Positions 34,770 to 46,636 are shown, counted from the first letter of the stretch. The stretch: DNA of 64,000 bases from Oegoconia quadripuncta (GCA_949316235.1 OX438742.1:15003315-15067314), one strand, 5' to 3'. Notes: generated from the letters alone by a model not told the origin. Translations and numbers: made by a program.

Positions 34770-36100
34770 GTGTAATAAAGTAAGGGTTTACGAAATTGTT
34801 TTATTACAGCAAACCGGTCTCCATATTTTTGATACTTAATATTACTTTTTATAATTTCACTCAAATTACAGATTTATTTACAAATATATATTCAAATTAC
34901 AGATTTAGCACTGCATCGCGTCCGTAGGTTGGGGCCTAGCGGTCGTGATTCTGGAACTTCCTTTTTAGGCACGAGTCTTCCCACAAATGTCGTACCCTCT
35001 TATTTTGTAATGTTTCATTGTGGTGAGAGAAATAAATAACTTTTACTTTTATTATTTATATCAGTATATTTGCTAAAAGTTTATACTTAACTAGAAGACG
35101 CTCGGCAGCGTTGTTATTCCGTTGTTTTCCGTTCTCATGGAAAGTTTATAAAATCCTTTCTTATTACGCCTCAAGTTAACCAAGGAACACAGCTGCCAAA
35201 TTTCATCAATATCGATCAACGCGTTTAGAAGTTGATCAATAGTCAGTCACAAAATTTTTCGTATACTTTATGTATACTCGTAAATATTCACCAAAATAAA
35301 AATATGTTGAACGTGAAATTGGTATTGACAACTGGCACGGAAGCTTGTTAATAGTAACAAATTAAAGCTGCATTTTAACGGTTCACTTGGTCATGAAATC
35401 TGTTGTAGTCATGCTGTGGTGTGTGGTTTAATTTTAATGATTTTCAGTCGTGCAGTTGCCGATAAGGAAAAATTTTAAATGAACCTTCACTTAACACATC
35501 TGCCAAGTCTCCGGGCAGTTCATGTGATGACAATTTCATTATTAAAATGTCTTGAAGGTATTTAGGGGCGCTTTATGAAAGTTAAGTTTATGAACGACGT
35601 CGCCACCTGTTCTTGACAGATGGAAATAACGAGAAAAAACCGCGGATGATTGCTTTTGACCTATCGGCGTTTGAACGGTAGCAAATAGAGGGGAACACGT
35701 CACTCAGAATCTATCTACCATGTTATAGTGGACGTAACTTCTATTTCATTTGGTGTGGTTTTGAAAACATACAGTTCTCCGCTGTACCCGGTTTACTTGA
35801 AAACTTAATACCTACATTTGGAAAAATATACGGAAATTATGTCAGCTGAGACGAGGGAAGAGTAATCAGTTCGTCATGTCTATTGATTCACTAATAAAGT
35901 CCGCCACACAATCACGAATCACTAAAATATTAATTTACCTACACCCATGCTCTATAAAAGTTTTTGAAACAATTAGCTTTGGAAAAAATAAAAATAAAAA
36001 TCTTTATGGCAGGAACTTTACAAAAACAACCAGTATCTTAGTAACTATATAATAACATCCAAAAGAGTATTATACTAATTGACGATTTATTTAATTAATC
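34770..36100. other. Nothing clear
   Basis: 34905-35045 ends GTGAGAGAAATAAATAACTT and could be a retroposed 3' end without a clean A-tail. The rest is unassigned. Confidence 0.4.
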
Positions 36101-36103
36101 AAC

Positions 36104-36312
36104 GACCGATTGGTGTAGTGGATAATGACCCTGCCGGCGAAACGAACGGTTGCGGGTTCGAATCCCTCGAGGGGTAAATGTTTGTGTGATGAATACGAAT
36201 ATTTATTCCCGAGTCATGGATATATTAATATTTATGTATGTTTATCCGTTATCTAGTTTGCTTAGTTTGGAACTAGATGATTGGTGTAAGTGTATTTATT
36301 ATTTATTTATAC
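36104..36312 (+). repeat. SINE family B copy with tRNA-like head
   Basis: It has an A box region TGGTGTAGTGGATAATGACC at 36111 and a B box GGTTCGAATCC at 36155-36165, spaced as in a tRNA-derived polymerase III promoter. The body follows (GAGTCATGGATAT, GTTTATCCGTTATCTAG) with a TTATTTATTTAT tail. The head does not fold as an intact tRNA, so it is not called a tRNA gene. Confidence 0.8.
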
Positions 36313-36314
36313 TA

Positions 36315-38870
36315 AATTTCCTTATGCAACTCATTTGGTTTTTAAACAGTTTCGATCGATTCCTCGCAAAGAGGTCTACTCACCAAACATCCACATTCTC
36401 ACTCAATTCAATTTGTGGTATCTTTAAGAATTTCAGAAATAGAACCTACTCATGCACGCGCGTTTCACCACCACGGCAAAGTCCTACTTAGAGCGACCAC
36501 GGCGCTTAATTTTGAAAAAAGAACAATCAATTATAGGTTATTCGAATTCTCGTCGTATTCCGCCATCTTTATCGATATTGGTATTTTTTTAAGTTGTTTA
36601 CAAAAATGAGTGATAAAAGCTTTGATGGAAGTGGTGAATATAAATATTCCGAGTACATCAAGGACTGTCAACATTCAACGAGGTGCCAATAATAAAGTAC
36701 TTTTCAATAATTGTAAGATCCAAAACGAAAAGAATTATTACAATAAACATTTCTATTATTATAGTTTGTTCTAGTATTAGATACTCAGCCATTAAACATT
36801 CCATGAATGTTTATAGCTCTTACATCCTTACTGCATCCTCTGGCGTCATAACCATAATATATAGAGGATTCATATAATGTATGTAGATAGAGACTTGTAT
36901 GCAACTGTGCTTAACTTAGGTATTAAAAAACGCTTGTGATGCTATTACCCAAATTCGTTTTTAAATATTCCTCATTATACAACAGTTGCATTATATACTA
37001 ATAACTCATCTTCGAATGAACGCAATCTCGACTAACTTACTCTCGAAAACACTCTCGAAAACTTAACGTCGATGCACGCAGTTTTTAAGAACTTTCTACA
37101 GGAAATACTTTTAGCCAAATCATGGATTTTCAAATGCACGGAACCTCGATATTGGTTAATTATTGTAATAACACTGAATTAGTAATTAAAAAACCGGCCA
37201 CGTTCATTTCGGGAACGCGCAGTGTAGGGTTTCGTAGTTGCCCATCACAATATTTGTCGACTATTACTCATTAACTTGTACAGCCTCTGTGACAACTGGA
37301 TAGCATTGACCACACACCTGATGGAAAGTAACGATGTGGTCGAAGACGAAGCACGCGATCCTAGTAAATACCTATTCACTCTGCTCTTGAAGATCCCAAG
37401 GTTGTAGGATTCAGGAAACTACTGCTGTATTTTAACTACTGTCTTTTAAGTACTGTTGACTCGAATCAAACTAGCACTAAAGCTTAATATTTCGGAAAAT
37501 GATCACTGAATCGAAAAACTGTCAAGATAACCTGTAATATTTTTGAAGGACCCATCCAAAAAATACCCACCCTACACAAAAAAGGTATAAACATTTTATT
37601 ACATAAATAATATGTTTATACCGCGGTCGCTCCGGAAATGTATGGGGCCTATGTTCTGTGACTCTTATGATAATAATAAATAGTTTTTAGATAAAAATTA
37701 CATACTCTATCATCCCATATAATCTTTTCTTTTTTGTTTTTCTAATTTGTGAAGCTGTCTGATAATTAATAATTACTTTCGTAGCACAAGATGAATCACA
37801 TTTTTAGATTTTGTTAAAGACATAGTGACGCTACCATAGGCTACGACGCTCGCTGTTGGTGAGGGTTAACTTTGACAGCCATTAGGTTCGCAGTCAACAC
37901 TTTGATTTTAACAAGGGAACCCTCGTAATCCGTTTACACGTCACAAGAGGCCCTTATGGCCTGAGTGGCAGCGTTTTGTCAAACGTCCTACTTAGCTATC
38001 TCTTTACCTACCAAAATATTTATCCTTTTCATATTTAGAATGTTGCGAGCGACCATCAGAACTTTACCAATATCATTTGTTATTTGTGTTAAGATATTCA
38101 GATTGTATCTTTACTATAACACAATTATTATAGGTATTATTGTATCTGCTGAGGATATGCCTTTGCCAGTTTCCTCTACCCGTAAATTGAACAATTTTAT
38201 TTCTGGAATCGAAAAATGTTAAGAACAATATAAAAAAATGAACATCCGGGCTGTAATATTGAGCAGGCAGACGAAACCAATGTTAAACTTTTTGATATAA
38301 ATAAAATAGACTATTCGGTCATTTAATTATTGTGATGGTAAAACTTGTTTTATGGTGGCAATGAATTTGGATTATCACATAGATACTTGTAAATAGATGT
38401 TTTAAGCAATAATAATTATGAACACAAATAATATATTTTCGGTAAAAATCGACCGTCCCTTTGTCTGAGGAAATTTTTCGATATCTTAAAATATTTTGTT
38501 TTTTTTTTCAGGTAATTGGAGTTCATTAATCTTTAAGTATCTACGGCTCTTGAAAGTTAACAGATAATTAAGTATATGATTATAACGATTCAATTATAAT
38601 CGGTAGATGTTTCTAAATTGCTGCCAAGCGAATTGTCTCGCTCTGTGCGAAAGTATATACGCATCAGAGAAATGATACCTACATTTTAATCTTCAATCTT
38701 TGTAAAAGACTTCCATTTAGATACTTTTTGATTTTATGAATTGTGTTTTTGCAAAATGCGACTTTAAAATATGTAAGTATACCTACATATTCCCTTTGTT
38801 TTTAGCAGTTCTATTTGCGCGTAAATATATGACGAGACAGGTCGATTTGTTTTATTGTTTGCATAATTTA
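36315..38870. other. No gene recognised
   Basis: 37290-37430 carries GACCACACACCTGATGGAAA and CTATTCACTCTGCTCTTGAA, a piece of another moth repeat. Short + frames at 36415-36877 and 37965-38222 are unsupported. Confidence 0.45.
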
Positions 38871-38875
38871 GATCC

Positions 38876-38960
38876 ATCATCATAGCAGCCACAGAACATC
38901 CACTGTTCACCTAAAGATTCTAGAGTGACCGGTTGACTGCATCCAGCGACTACCCAATAG
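38876..38960 (-). mobile_element. RTE-type LINE 3' end fragment
   Basis: ATCATCATAGCAGCCACAGA and GAGTGACCGGTTGACTGCAT, inverted. It lies about 330 bases from the stop of the unknown 264-aa frame. Confidence 0.6.
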
Positions 38961-39288
38961 TATGAACTGTTGTTCGTACATATATATCTATTACAATATA
39001 TAAAAATACAAATAAATAAAAACTAATAATATACTAACCACTATTGTTACTAACACTAACAAAAATATCGACTAAGTGTGAAATATTTAATTTTATTTAT
39101 TTTTATTATTTATGTTTTATTTCAGTCAATTCGATTCGATTCAATTTAGTTTAATTAGTGTTTGAGAACAAAAAAAAATATTTGTTAAATGCTATTTGTA
39201 TATTTTTTCCATTGTCCAATTATCTACTAGTAGGTTTTCAGTGTCAAGCAAAAGTACACAGAGATGACTAAGTTTACAGTGCGTGTGG

Positions 39289-40124
39289 TTAATCGTCCAT
39301 CTTTCTGCGCCACGCCGGACCGGCGAATACTGGGAAGAAATAGTAGTAGTCCGGGAATTCCTTGGTTTTTCTATAACTTTCCAATTCTCGTGTGTACCTT
39401 ATGACATCTTTTATGTCAATGTCTAATCTCACAATCTTTTCATATAACCTTATATGTACGTACAAAGTCATAAACACGTTAAAATTTCTTCTGAAAGTAT
39501 TTAAGATCATCAATTGTTGTTGCTTCAAACTCTTCAATAAAGCAAAACAATATCCTATTTTATACTTAACATCCTTATTGTATTTCTTCCTAAGCAATTG
39601 TGAGTACGGTAATCTATATCTTGTCGAGTACACGAACTGTTCCATTAGACCAATAGTTCTATTCTTTTCTAAATACCACGCGGTGCCATTTATAGTATAG
39701 TAATACAATTCTCTCAATATCGGTGCATGTGTTGGTGTTTCACGAATTTGTTCAAACCGCCTTGTAATAGTTACTGTCTCATCATCATTGCTTTGTAACG
39801 TCATCAAAGGAGTATTTTTTGTATCTAAAATTCTTTCAATTTCGCGTAATTCCATTCTCGTGCTAATTTCTTCTTGTGTAATATTAAAAGTATAAGGTTC
39901 TTTCTTATCAGTTGGTTTGCCCATAGTTCTTACATTTTTGTCGCTTTCTGTAGTGGTCGTCTCTGTCATATTTCTGGATATAATATGAGTTTCCATTATT
40001 TTCTTTAAATTTTCGAGATAGTGATTTTTCTTTTTAATAGGAATATTGCCCAGTTCTGCTTTAAACAAACTGTCTGCGTTCATTTCAAATAAATCATCGG
40101 AGTTTGAATAGTGTATAAACAGAT
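39289..40124 (-). CDS. Probable last exon of an unrecognised protein-coding gene (264-aa frame from its first ATG)
   Basis: The longest open frame on the window not explained by a mobile element. The first ATG is at 40083 and the stop at 39289-39291. The frame stays open upstream of the ATG to 40124, where the minus strand reads CATTCTTTCACAG, a good 3' splice acceptor, so this is more likely a terminal exon starting in phase 1 than a one-exon gene. Several TTTATT runs near 39094-39118 give AATAAA signals about 170-195 bases downstream of the stop. Counting from the ATG, residues 1-70 are polar with a threonine run (TETTTTESDKN, about 40-50), 71-115 are charged and probably helical, and 120-264 are basic and aromatic, with tyrosine clusters at 127-129 and 246-248 and a tail ending AWRRKMDD. 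I see no signal peptide, convincing membrane segment, zinc finger, reverse transcriptase or transposase motif, and I do not recognise the family. A decayed transposon protein or a chance frame remains possible, but 279 open codons in AT-rich DNA make chance unlikely. Confidence 0.6.
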
Positions 40125-40249
40125 CTGTGAAAGAATGAGTACGGTGTAATTAATCACATAACTTTGAGAATGAAGATATATGATAAATCATCGCATTACT
40201 CCTCGATATGTCACTCTTCCAATCACTTAAAATTTCTCCTGAGTGTAAT

Positions 40250-40510
40250 TATCATCATGATAGCTACACGATGTCCACTGCTGAACTTAGGCCTCCTTCA
40301 TAAATTTCCAGAGAGAACGGTTGAAAGCAGCCTGCATCCACCGATTCCACGCGCCCTTTATTAGGGTGTATGTTGTTTTTATTTATTCGTGTTGTGGACG
40401 AACCACACTGCGTTTGCCGGTGCATGGTCTCTACTCCAGAATTTTAATGTGCCAACGACCAACAGTTCCTCTGGCTATATGCCCTGTCCACTGCAACTTA
40501 ATCTTATTAA
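40250..40510 (-). mobile_element. RTE-type LINE C-terminal fragment
   Basis: Read on the minus strand, the segment near 40495-40400 gives KLQWTGHIARGTVGRW followed by RPCTGKRSVVRP, matching the K-(L/W)-QWAGHIARR ... RPRTGKRSVGRP block of RTE-clade reverse transcriptases. The 3' end has the usual TTCAGCAGTGGACATCGTGT read in reverse at about 40265-40290. It lies 130-390 bases upstream of the unknown 264-aa frame and is not part of it. Confidence 0.75.
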
Positions 40511-40514
40511 ATAG

Positions 40515-41580
40515 TCAAAAATCACGTTACAGTGTAATAAGTCAGCACAGGTAAGACATTAATTTTAGACTTTCGTCTTTAAGCATTGAGGTATCTTGGA
40601 CGAGACGATGTTGCCCATTTTCCCGATATCTGCCCAAATAATTGTGACCTCTGCATCATAAATACCTACTATTAGACTTACTTTTAAAGATTTAGGTAAT
40701 ATATTTTTAGTTTACATTAAGAAATAGATATATTTTAAATATTTACTTACATGTAATAAATAAATACCACAATTTTAACATTGTCTGGCGACATTGATTT
40801 AACTCGGTAACTGTCGGTACCTGTCTAATATTTGTTTTACTCTAACTGAAATTGTGTTATGGTAGGAGGTAAAGCATAGTTTATTAAAAATTTTAATTGG
40901 ATACATTTTATCACATACTCATAACCAACATTTAATTGAAACGTGTGTAATTTTGTAATTTAAGACGATATTAAAACAAGTACCTAAATTGTCGGTGTAG
41001 TAAGGATATCGAGCGGTGAACCAACCGTTCTACTCAATCTATGCACAGGTATTATTTAGAAATGAAGTATTAAAAAACCATAAATGATATGAGTACATGA
41101 AAGAAAAAAAAGAAACATTTCAGCATTGCCTAAGTTAATAAAATTTGGAGTGGAAAATAAACTGAAAGCCTGTGTCCGACTTTATTTGGCTAGAATACAA
41201 TTTTATTGTGGCCAAGTGGCTGCATAGCTTGCCAGACGAACGCCGATTCACATCGGCCTTGACTCTGAACCGGTTATCAAACTACATAATATAGGTGCTG
41301 GGGATGTCAAAATCAGGCAAGCCAGACTATTCCTATCATAACTATAGTTCATGTTATGTCGATGCATATAGATACACTACCCTTACCCTACAGGATCTGC
41401 GAGTTGAAAAGTGGACGGACCTCAAATTGATTTCTCTCTAGCCTGGATCGAAGTTTTCAGTTAATCAGAAATGAAATCAATCTGATTGTTCGACGAAGAA
41501 CTAAAGTATTGTTATGATCATCACCAGCTTAATAATAACGTGATAATCAGTGGCAGAAGTATATTTCGAAATGACGCGTT
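40515..41580. other. Nothing recognised
   Basis: Unassigned AT-rich sequence between an RTE fragment and the mariner. Upstream exons of the unknown 264-aa gene could lie here. Confidence 0.45.
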
Positions 41581-41582
41581 TA

Positions 41583-42870
41583 TACGAGGGCTGCCTTTTA
41601 AGTTGTGTCGTATGCAAACCTCCCGTGATTATTAAAAAAAAAACATATGGCTTTTTAATCTTTTCGAATTTAGAATTCGAAAATAAAAGAATATTTTTGA
41701 TTAGTCGAATAGTTTTATTGTAGCGTCTGTTCAAACGTGACAAGTCGGTTGTAAAAATGGAAATATCAAAGGAAAATGTGCGTGCGATAATTTTCTACAA
41801 CTTTCAAAGGGGATTAACGCGACTTCAGTGCTTTAGGAGATCACTTCTGTGTTTAGTAATGCAGCACCATTTCTGAGAACTGCAGAACGCTGTATTTAGA
41901 ATTTCAACGTGGGTACTCTAGCCTCAGTGACAAGCCACGTGAAAGTCGTCCAAAAACCGCCATGACGCAAGAGAATGTCGACGCCGCGCTGCAGCTAATC
42001 GTCGAAGATCGTCATGTAATATATCGTGAAATAAAGGCATCCGTGGGCATTTCAGGGACTACTATCAAAAAATCCTGCACGTTGAATTTGGCGTATGAAA
42101 GTTGATCTCTCGTTGGATACCACATTTGCTTAGCGACGACCAAAAAACAGCCCGTTTTAGATGGTACCGCAAAACTCTGCAGCAATTCAACCGAGGAGAG
42201 TAAAAACACGTTTATGATATGGCAAGTAGTGACGAGTCTTGGATATATGCTTACGATTCAGATTCCAAGAAGCAGTCAACTGTCTGGGTCTTCCAAATGA
42301 GCCAAAACCAACCAAGCTCACGAAGCGCTTCAAAAACAATGGTTGCCTCGTTTATAGCAAAGGGTGGTCACTTCGCTACTATTGTACTAGAAGATCGTAA
42401 GATGGTAAACGCTGACTGATATATTCCTGTTTGTTTGCCACAAGTCATTACAGAGTTTCGAAAAAACAACTCAAGACGTCGTATGATACTGCACCATGAC
42501 AATGCAAGGTCGCACACTGCCCGCCAAACAAAGATGTTTTTAAGCACCCAAAATGTCGAAATTTTAGATCACCCACCCTACAGCCCTGACTTGAGCCCTA
42601 ACGATTTTTTTACGTTCCCCAAAATTAAGCAAAGTCTGGTCAACGTTTCAACTCACCCGAAGAAACTGTTACTGACGCATACAAATCGGCCATTTTGATT
42701 ACTTTCACTTCGATAAATGTTTTAAAAACTGGTTCGAACGTATGCAAAAGTGTATTAAATATCGCGGAGAATTCTTTGAAAAACAATAAATTGTAATAAT
42801 CTATTAAATTGTCTATACTTATTTCAAACGCACCACTTAAAAAGCAGTTATTTTATAGCCGTCCAAATGT
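41583..42870 (+). mobile_element. Decayed mariner element (DD34D)
   Basis: The left end begins TACGAGGGCTGCCTTTTAAG at 41583. The right end near 42833-42870 has the partly matching CACTTAAAAAGCAG followed by a degenerate TAGCCGTCC. Between them lies a broken mariner transposase. The inverted ends are diverged, so the outer limits are approximate. Confidence 0.75.
41757..42788 (+). pseudogene. Mariner transposase relic
   Basis: The start MEISKENVRAIIFYNFQRGL (from 41757) and the end GEFFEKQ (stop at 42786-42788) match mariner transposases, but the frame is broken several times in between. Around 41905-42070 another frame reads SSLSDKPRESRPKTA and continues through DRHVIYREIKASVG. At 42219-42419 comes SDESWIYAYDSDSKKQSTVW with the first catalytic aspartate, ending at a premature stop. 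At 42435-42698 come HHDNARSHTA and PPYSPDLSPNDFF, with the second and third aspartates 34 residues apart (DD34D, the mariner signature). After 42698 a shifted frame carries KNWFERMQKCI-like sequence. At least four frameshifts or stops make it inactive. Confidence 0.85.
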
Positions 42871-42874
42871 TTAC

Positions 42875-44210
42875 TTATGTCCTAAACGAAGTTTAGACTT
42901 TTGGAAACGGTTATGAACACTCAAATGATATCTTTTATACGTCAGAAAATTCATGACGTAGCCTTTTAGTTTTTCTTTATTGTTTTGCGACTAAAACTTA
43001 TATTACTGAATGTGGGTTTCGTTGATGCAGGCAAATTATCGTAATTCAAGATGGCGAATGGCAAATCATGACAGCGAAATCGCTATTTCCATTTAGGGTT
43101 CACGTCACCTTTATGAACCGGATGAAACCAAAAACAATAAAAGTTGGTCGCCATGCAATTTCCACATTTTGCCAAAAGAAAAATAAATCATATGTTAAAT
43201 CTCCAAAACTCCCCGCAATAACAGTATTGTACTTTTCGTGATCCTAATTATACAGTGATTATGTATTAGGTACTATTACATGACTATACTTTTGGATTTG
43301 TCACCAACTGCACATGGAGATATGGACACACGTGTGTCCAGTTAGTGAAACCCGAAATGTCAGAGACTGTTTACGTACACATTATTTAACGCGATTTATT
43401 TATTTATCGCGCAAATGATAACCGATTAGCTATCGCTAGAATGTTTGACTGCTAATTTCCGTACCTACGGTCGATTGACGGAAGCCTGCTGGGTTGGTGA
43501 GTGGTGAATGTTGATGAGGGATGTCTTCGGCATACCATTATATCAAGTGAATGTGTCGTGAAGCGTGTCATGGTGAATCTCCCGAAGTAGGTAGGTAGTG
43601 AATACAGCACACCATTTCAAGCTCTTGATTGAGAACTGAAATTTCTTAATTGAAACTCCCAATCAAGCTTGCTTGTTGCTGAGCTCAGCTTGTTTCAGAA
43701 CGTTCTTTGTGTATGTATACTTAATATATACCGTAAATGTCCTAAACAAAAACCATGTTATAAAATAAACAACACTATTAAACAAGTGAAACAACAAAAG
43801 AAAGTAATTTGCATAACAGTAAAGAGCTCGTGTAGCAGCTCAGATTTTATTAGAGTGGGTACCTATCTCTGTGTGTCTTTTGAAGTAAATTCCACAGTGG
43901 AATTGAAGTTAACGGCTTAACTTCGGAGACGGTGTAAGTTTCATCGTTAAAATTTCAGGTTGTTGACGAATATCACAAGAAAAACCTCATTTAGTTGACA
44001 GAGTTTCAACGAGACATTACTTATTGACAGTTCGGCACAATCCTAGCCAATCAAACTTTGTATTAAATTCTCAAGGACTACCTTCTCTGGCAAAGATATA
44101 GGAACAACGGGAACGGCAGAATTGCTGCACTGGCCATATCATTATTATATGGCTATTAAGTCTTCATGCATGCTGAAATAACTATTAGTATTGGTCACCG
44201 TTTCAGGCCG
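42875..44210. other. Nothing recognised
   Basis: No repeat landmark. The 83-codon frame 43669-43920 (+) is low-complexity and unassigned. Confidence 0.45.
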
Positions 44211-44214
44211 CTAC

Positions 44215-44290
44215 CAACCGGTCGCTCAGGAAATCTATGGGGGAGTCCTATGTTCAGCAGTGAACGTCCTGTGCCCGATGTGATGACGGT
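44215..44290 (+). mobile_element. RTE-type LINE 3' end fragment
   Basis: ACCGGTCGCTCAGGAAATC, then CTATGTTCAGCAGTGAACGT and GATGTGATGACGG, in direct orientation. Confidence 0.6.
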
Positions 44291-44803
44291 TTGTCACCGT
44301 TGTATTAATTAATATTCTGGTGTAATAAAGAATATTACTTGACTTATTTTGTGTATTTTGTGGGGCAATGTAAGCCACATAAGATTATAAAACGTAACGT
44401 TCTGTATCTGTATGGCAATTACTTTATATAATAAACTACCAGTTGAAATGACGAAGTGGAATTATAACAAATTGTGTATAGAATAGATGTGAAGAGGTAA
44501 CGAACATACATGCATACAGACATACACACACACAAACTTTCACATTTATCGTATTAGTTGGGATTCTTTGTAGAGCTGATATAATATTGGAGTTGCAGGC
44601 ACTTTTCCACCTGTATTCCGTACATCCACACTGGCTTTAGCACAAACTAGATTGTTGTCCATATCTAGTAGTGGCTCTACAAAATAGAGGAACTGATATA
44701 AACCTTCTTTCTCTTACTTCCTTTATCCGTATAATCTATCCGTATCCGTAAAAATCCGTAAAAGCCGTATACTCTGTCATTGTCAAAATCTGAAAGCTGT
44801 GCG

Positions 44804-44869
44804 ATATTTTGCTAATTAAAACCTAATATATCTATAGGTTTTATCATTTCAATTTAATTAGCAAAATAT
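44804..44869 (+). other. Stem-loop just upstream of the gypsy-like gag start
   Basis: A 17-bp perfect inverted repeat, ATATTTTGCTAATTAAA at 44804-44820 and its complement at 44853-44869, encloses a second smaller one (AAAACCTA at 44818-44825, TAGGTTTT at 44835-44842). It ends 5 bases before the gag ATG at 44875. Such a leader fold could affect packaging or translation of the element RNA, but that is inference; AT-rich self-complementarity may be accidental. Confidence 0.6.
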
Positions 44870-44874
44870 GAACT

Positions 44875-46000
44875 ATGGATAAATACCTACGACCAGAAAA
44901 GTTTGATACCGACCCATCTGATAGTTCCGCTACCCGTGCATGGGAACATTGGAGAAAGACGTTCGAAAGTTTCATCCGTGCTCAACAACCGGCCGCTTCG
45001 ACTTCGCAAGCATCACCGGCATCGTCGACAGTGGAATGGGCCGCGGTAAAATATCAACTTTTAATTAATCATGTTTCTCCAAATGTGTACGCCTATATTA
45101 GTGAAGTTGGTAGCTACAATGAAGCAATCGCTATATTGGACAAACTTTACGTAAAACCCAAGAACGTAATTTTCGCAAGACACGCACTAGCAACTAGAAA
45201 GCAGCGTGCTGAAGAAAATATTGACACCTACTTGCAATGTCTCAAACAGCTATCAAAAGATTGTGATTTCTCAGCTGTTGACGCAGAGAAAAATAGAAAC
45301 GATAGCGTGCGAGATGCATTTATATCAGGAATTTCGTCAAACAAAATTCGTCAAAGGCTATTAGAAAATCTTACGTTGGATCTTGACCAAGCCTATAACC
45401 AAGCACTCTCCTTAGAAACGGCTGAGACCAACTCTCTGTGTTTTAACAATCTGTCTGTGAACGCTACACAAAATGAACCCACATCAGCTGGTACAAAACA
45501 ACAAGATCCGCAAGACGAGTACTACGCTTCTGCTGTTACCCAATTCCGCCGGCGAAAATGCTTCTTTTGCGGAGGTCAGGTACATCCTCGCAAGACCTGC
45601 CCAGCGTTAGAGAAAATTTGCCAGTTATGCAACAAGAAGGGACACATTGCCATCGTCTGTAGAAGCTCTGCTAAGTCCTCTAACTCTATGACAACAGCCA
45701 AAGATGGTTTATATGAAAAAGATTTTACAGCATGCAACAGTGCAGCATCGCCTTCCTCTTTGCGTAAAGCAACAGTGCCCGCATTTATCCGGGGAATCAG
45801 AGCTGAAGCCCTTCTAGACACTGGGAGCTCAGTAAGCTTCATAAACGAGCGATTCTTTGAACTTTGTGGATTGAAAAAGGTACGTTGTAACCAGACAATC
45901 TCAATGGCCTCACTCAATCATACTTCTCAAGTAGAAGGTCAGACATCCCAAAAACTTATCATCGGGAAACACACATATGACAATGTCAACCTTCATAGTC
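44875..46000 (+). pseudogene. Ty3/gypsy-like LTR retrotransposon gag with start of protease, truncated
   Basis: A retrotransposon frame starting at the ATG at 44875 (MDKYLRPEKFDTDPS). Residues 1-215 resemble Ty3/gypsy Gag of insect elements (for example FARHALATRKQ near 100 and RQRLLENLTLDL near 160-170). Two CCHC zinc knuckles follow, CFFCGGQVHPRKTC at 229-242 and CQLCNKKGHIAIVC at 249-262, both with intact spacing. The aspartic protease begins at ALLDTGSSVSFIN, with the active-site DTG at 315-317. The frame then runs into an unrelated LINE near 45995-46000 and stops at 46021-46023. The rest of the protease, reverse transcriptase, RNase H and integrase are missing, and I could not find a tRNA primer site or LTR upstream. 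The gag part has no internal stop, which suggests recent loss. Confidence 0.85.
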
Positions 46001-46353
46001 ATATTTCATGGGGAGTGTTCTGAAGAACTGTTCGAGCTAATACCCGCTGCTCAATTTAACCGATACACTTCTCGCCGAAAATTAAATTTCCATCCACATC
46101 ACCTGGATGAGTGGAAGTCTACCACTGTACATTTCTCAAGAAACTTCTTACCACGTACGACCACCCTGTGGAACGGACTTCCGGCAGCGGTATTCCCGAA
46201 CGAGTGCGACATTGGAGCCTTCAAGAAACGAGCCTACACCTTCCTCAAAAGCCGGCAACGCATCTGTGACCCTTTTGGTGTTGCGGGTGTCCATGGGCGG
46301 CGGTGATTGCTTTCCATCAGGTGACCCGCATGCTCGTTTGCCGCTCTCTCATA
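46000..46353 (+). mobile_element. 5'-truncated non-LTR retrotransposon (LINE): reverse transcriptase C-terminus and 3' end
   Basis: The frame through 46021-46306 reads ECSEELFELIPAA ... [22 protein letters not shown] ... VAGVHGRR and stops at 46304-46306. This is a conserved C-terminal end of reverse transcriptases from abundant moth LINEs. The 3' end continues GGTGACCCGCATGCTCG and its A-run is displaced to 48260-48278 by the DD41D insertion. The left edge cuts the gypsy-like frame near 45995-46000. No target-site duplication could be made out. Confidence 0.8.
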
Positions 46354-46355
46354 TA

Positions 46356-46636
46356 CTGGGTGGAAAGTTTCAATGGGGCAGCCAAGGGAGGTACCTTAAT
46401 CGTTGCAGCTACAAGAAATTGGTCTTAGGAGACTATCCATAATTTTTCAAAAAAATTTCATTCCCATTCACAGATTTTCAAAAAAATGTACGGTTAGCAA
46501 GAAAATTACCATTTTTCACAAAAAAAATTTTTGCTACTAATCGATCCTGTTCCGTATGCTGATCAAAAAGTTCTATGGGACCAACTGAGGTTTCAGTACT
46601 AGAAAAGTCAGAAATTAAAAAAAACTTTTTTTATAC
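46356..46636 (+). repeat. Left terminal inverted repeat of the DD41D element
   Basis: About 281 bp beginning CTGGGTGGAAAGTTTCAATG next to the TA target site. It pairs with 47978-48257 read on the opposite strand. Differences between the two arms are few and gather toward the inner third. Confidence 0.9.

Noticed and set aside
36104..36180. Possible tRNA gene
   Set aside because: A and B boxes are present, but the sequence continues into a SINE body seen elsewhere in the window and does not form a complete cloverleaf.
39392..39700. 102-codon + frame
   Set aside because: Antisense shadow of the 264-aa frame; its hydrophobic composition reflects the AT-rich complement.
45576..45917. 113-codon minus-strand frame
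   Set aside because: It is antisense to the gypsy-like zinc-knuckle and protease region, which is clearly coding on the + strand.
46107..46442. 111-codon + frame
   Set aside because: It overlaps the LINE reverse transcriptase C-terminus in another frame and runs into the DD41D terminal repeat.
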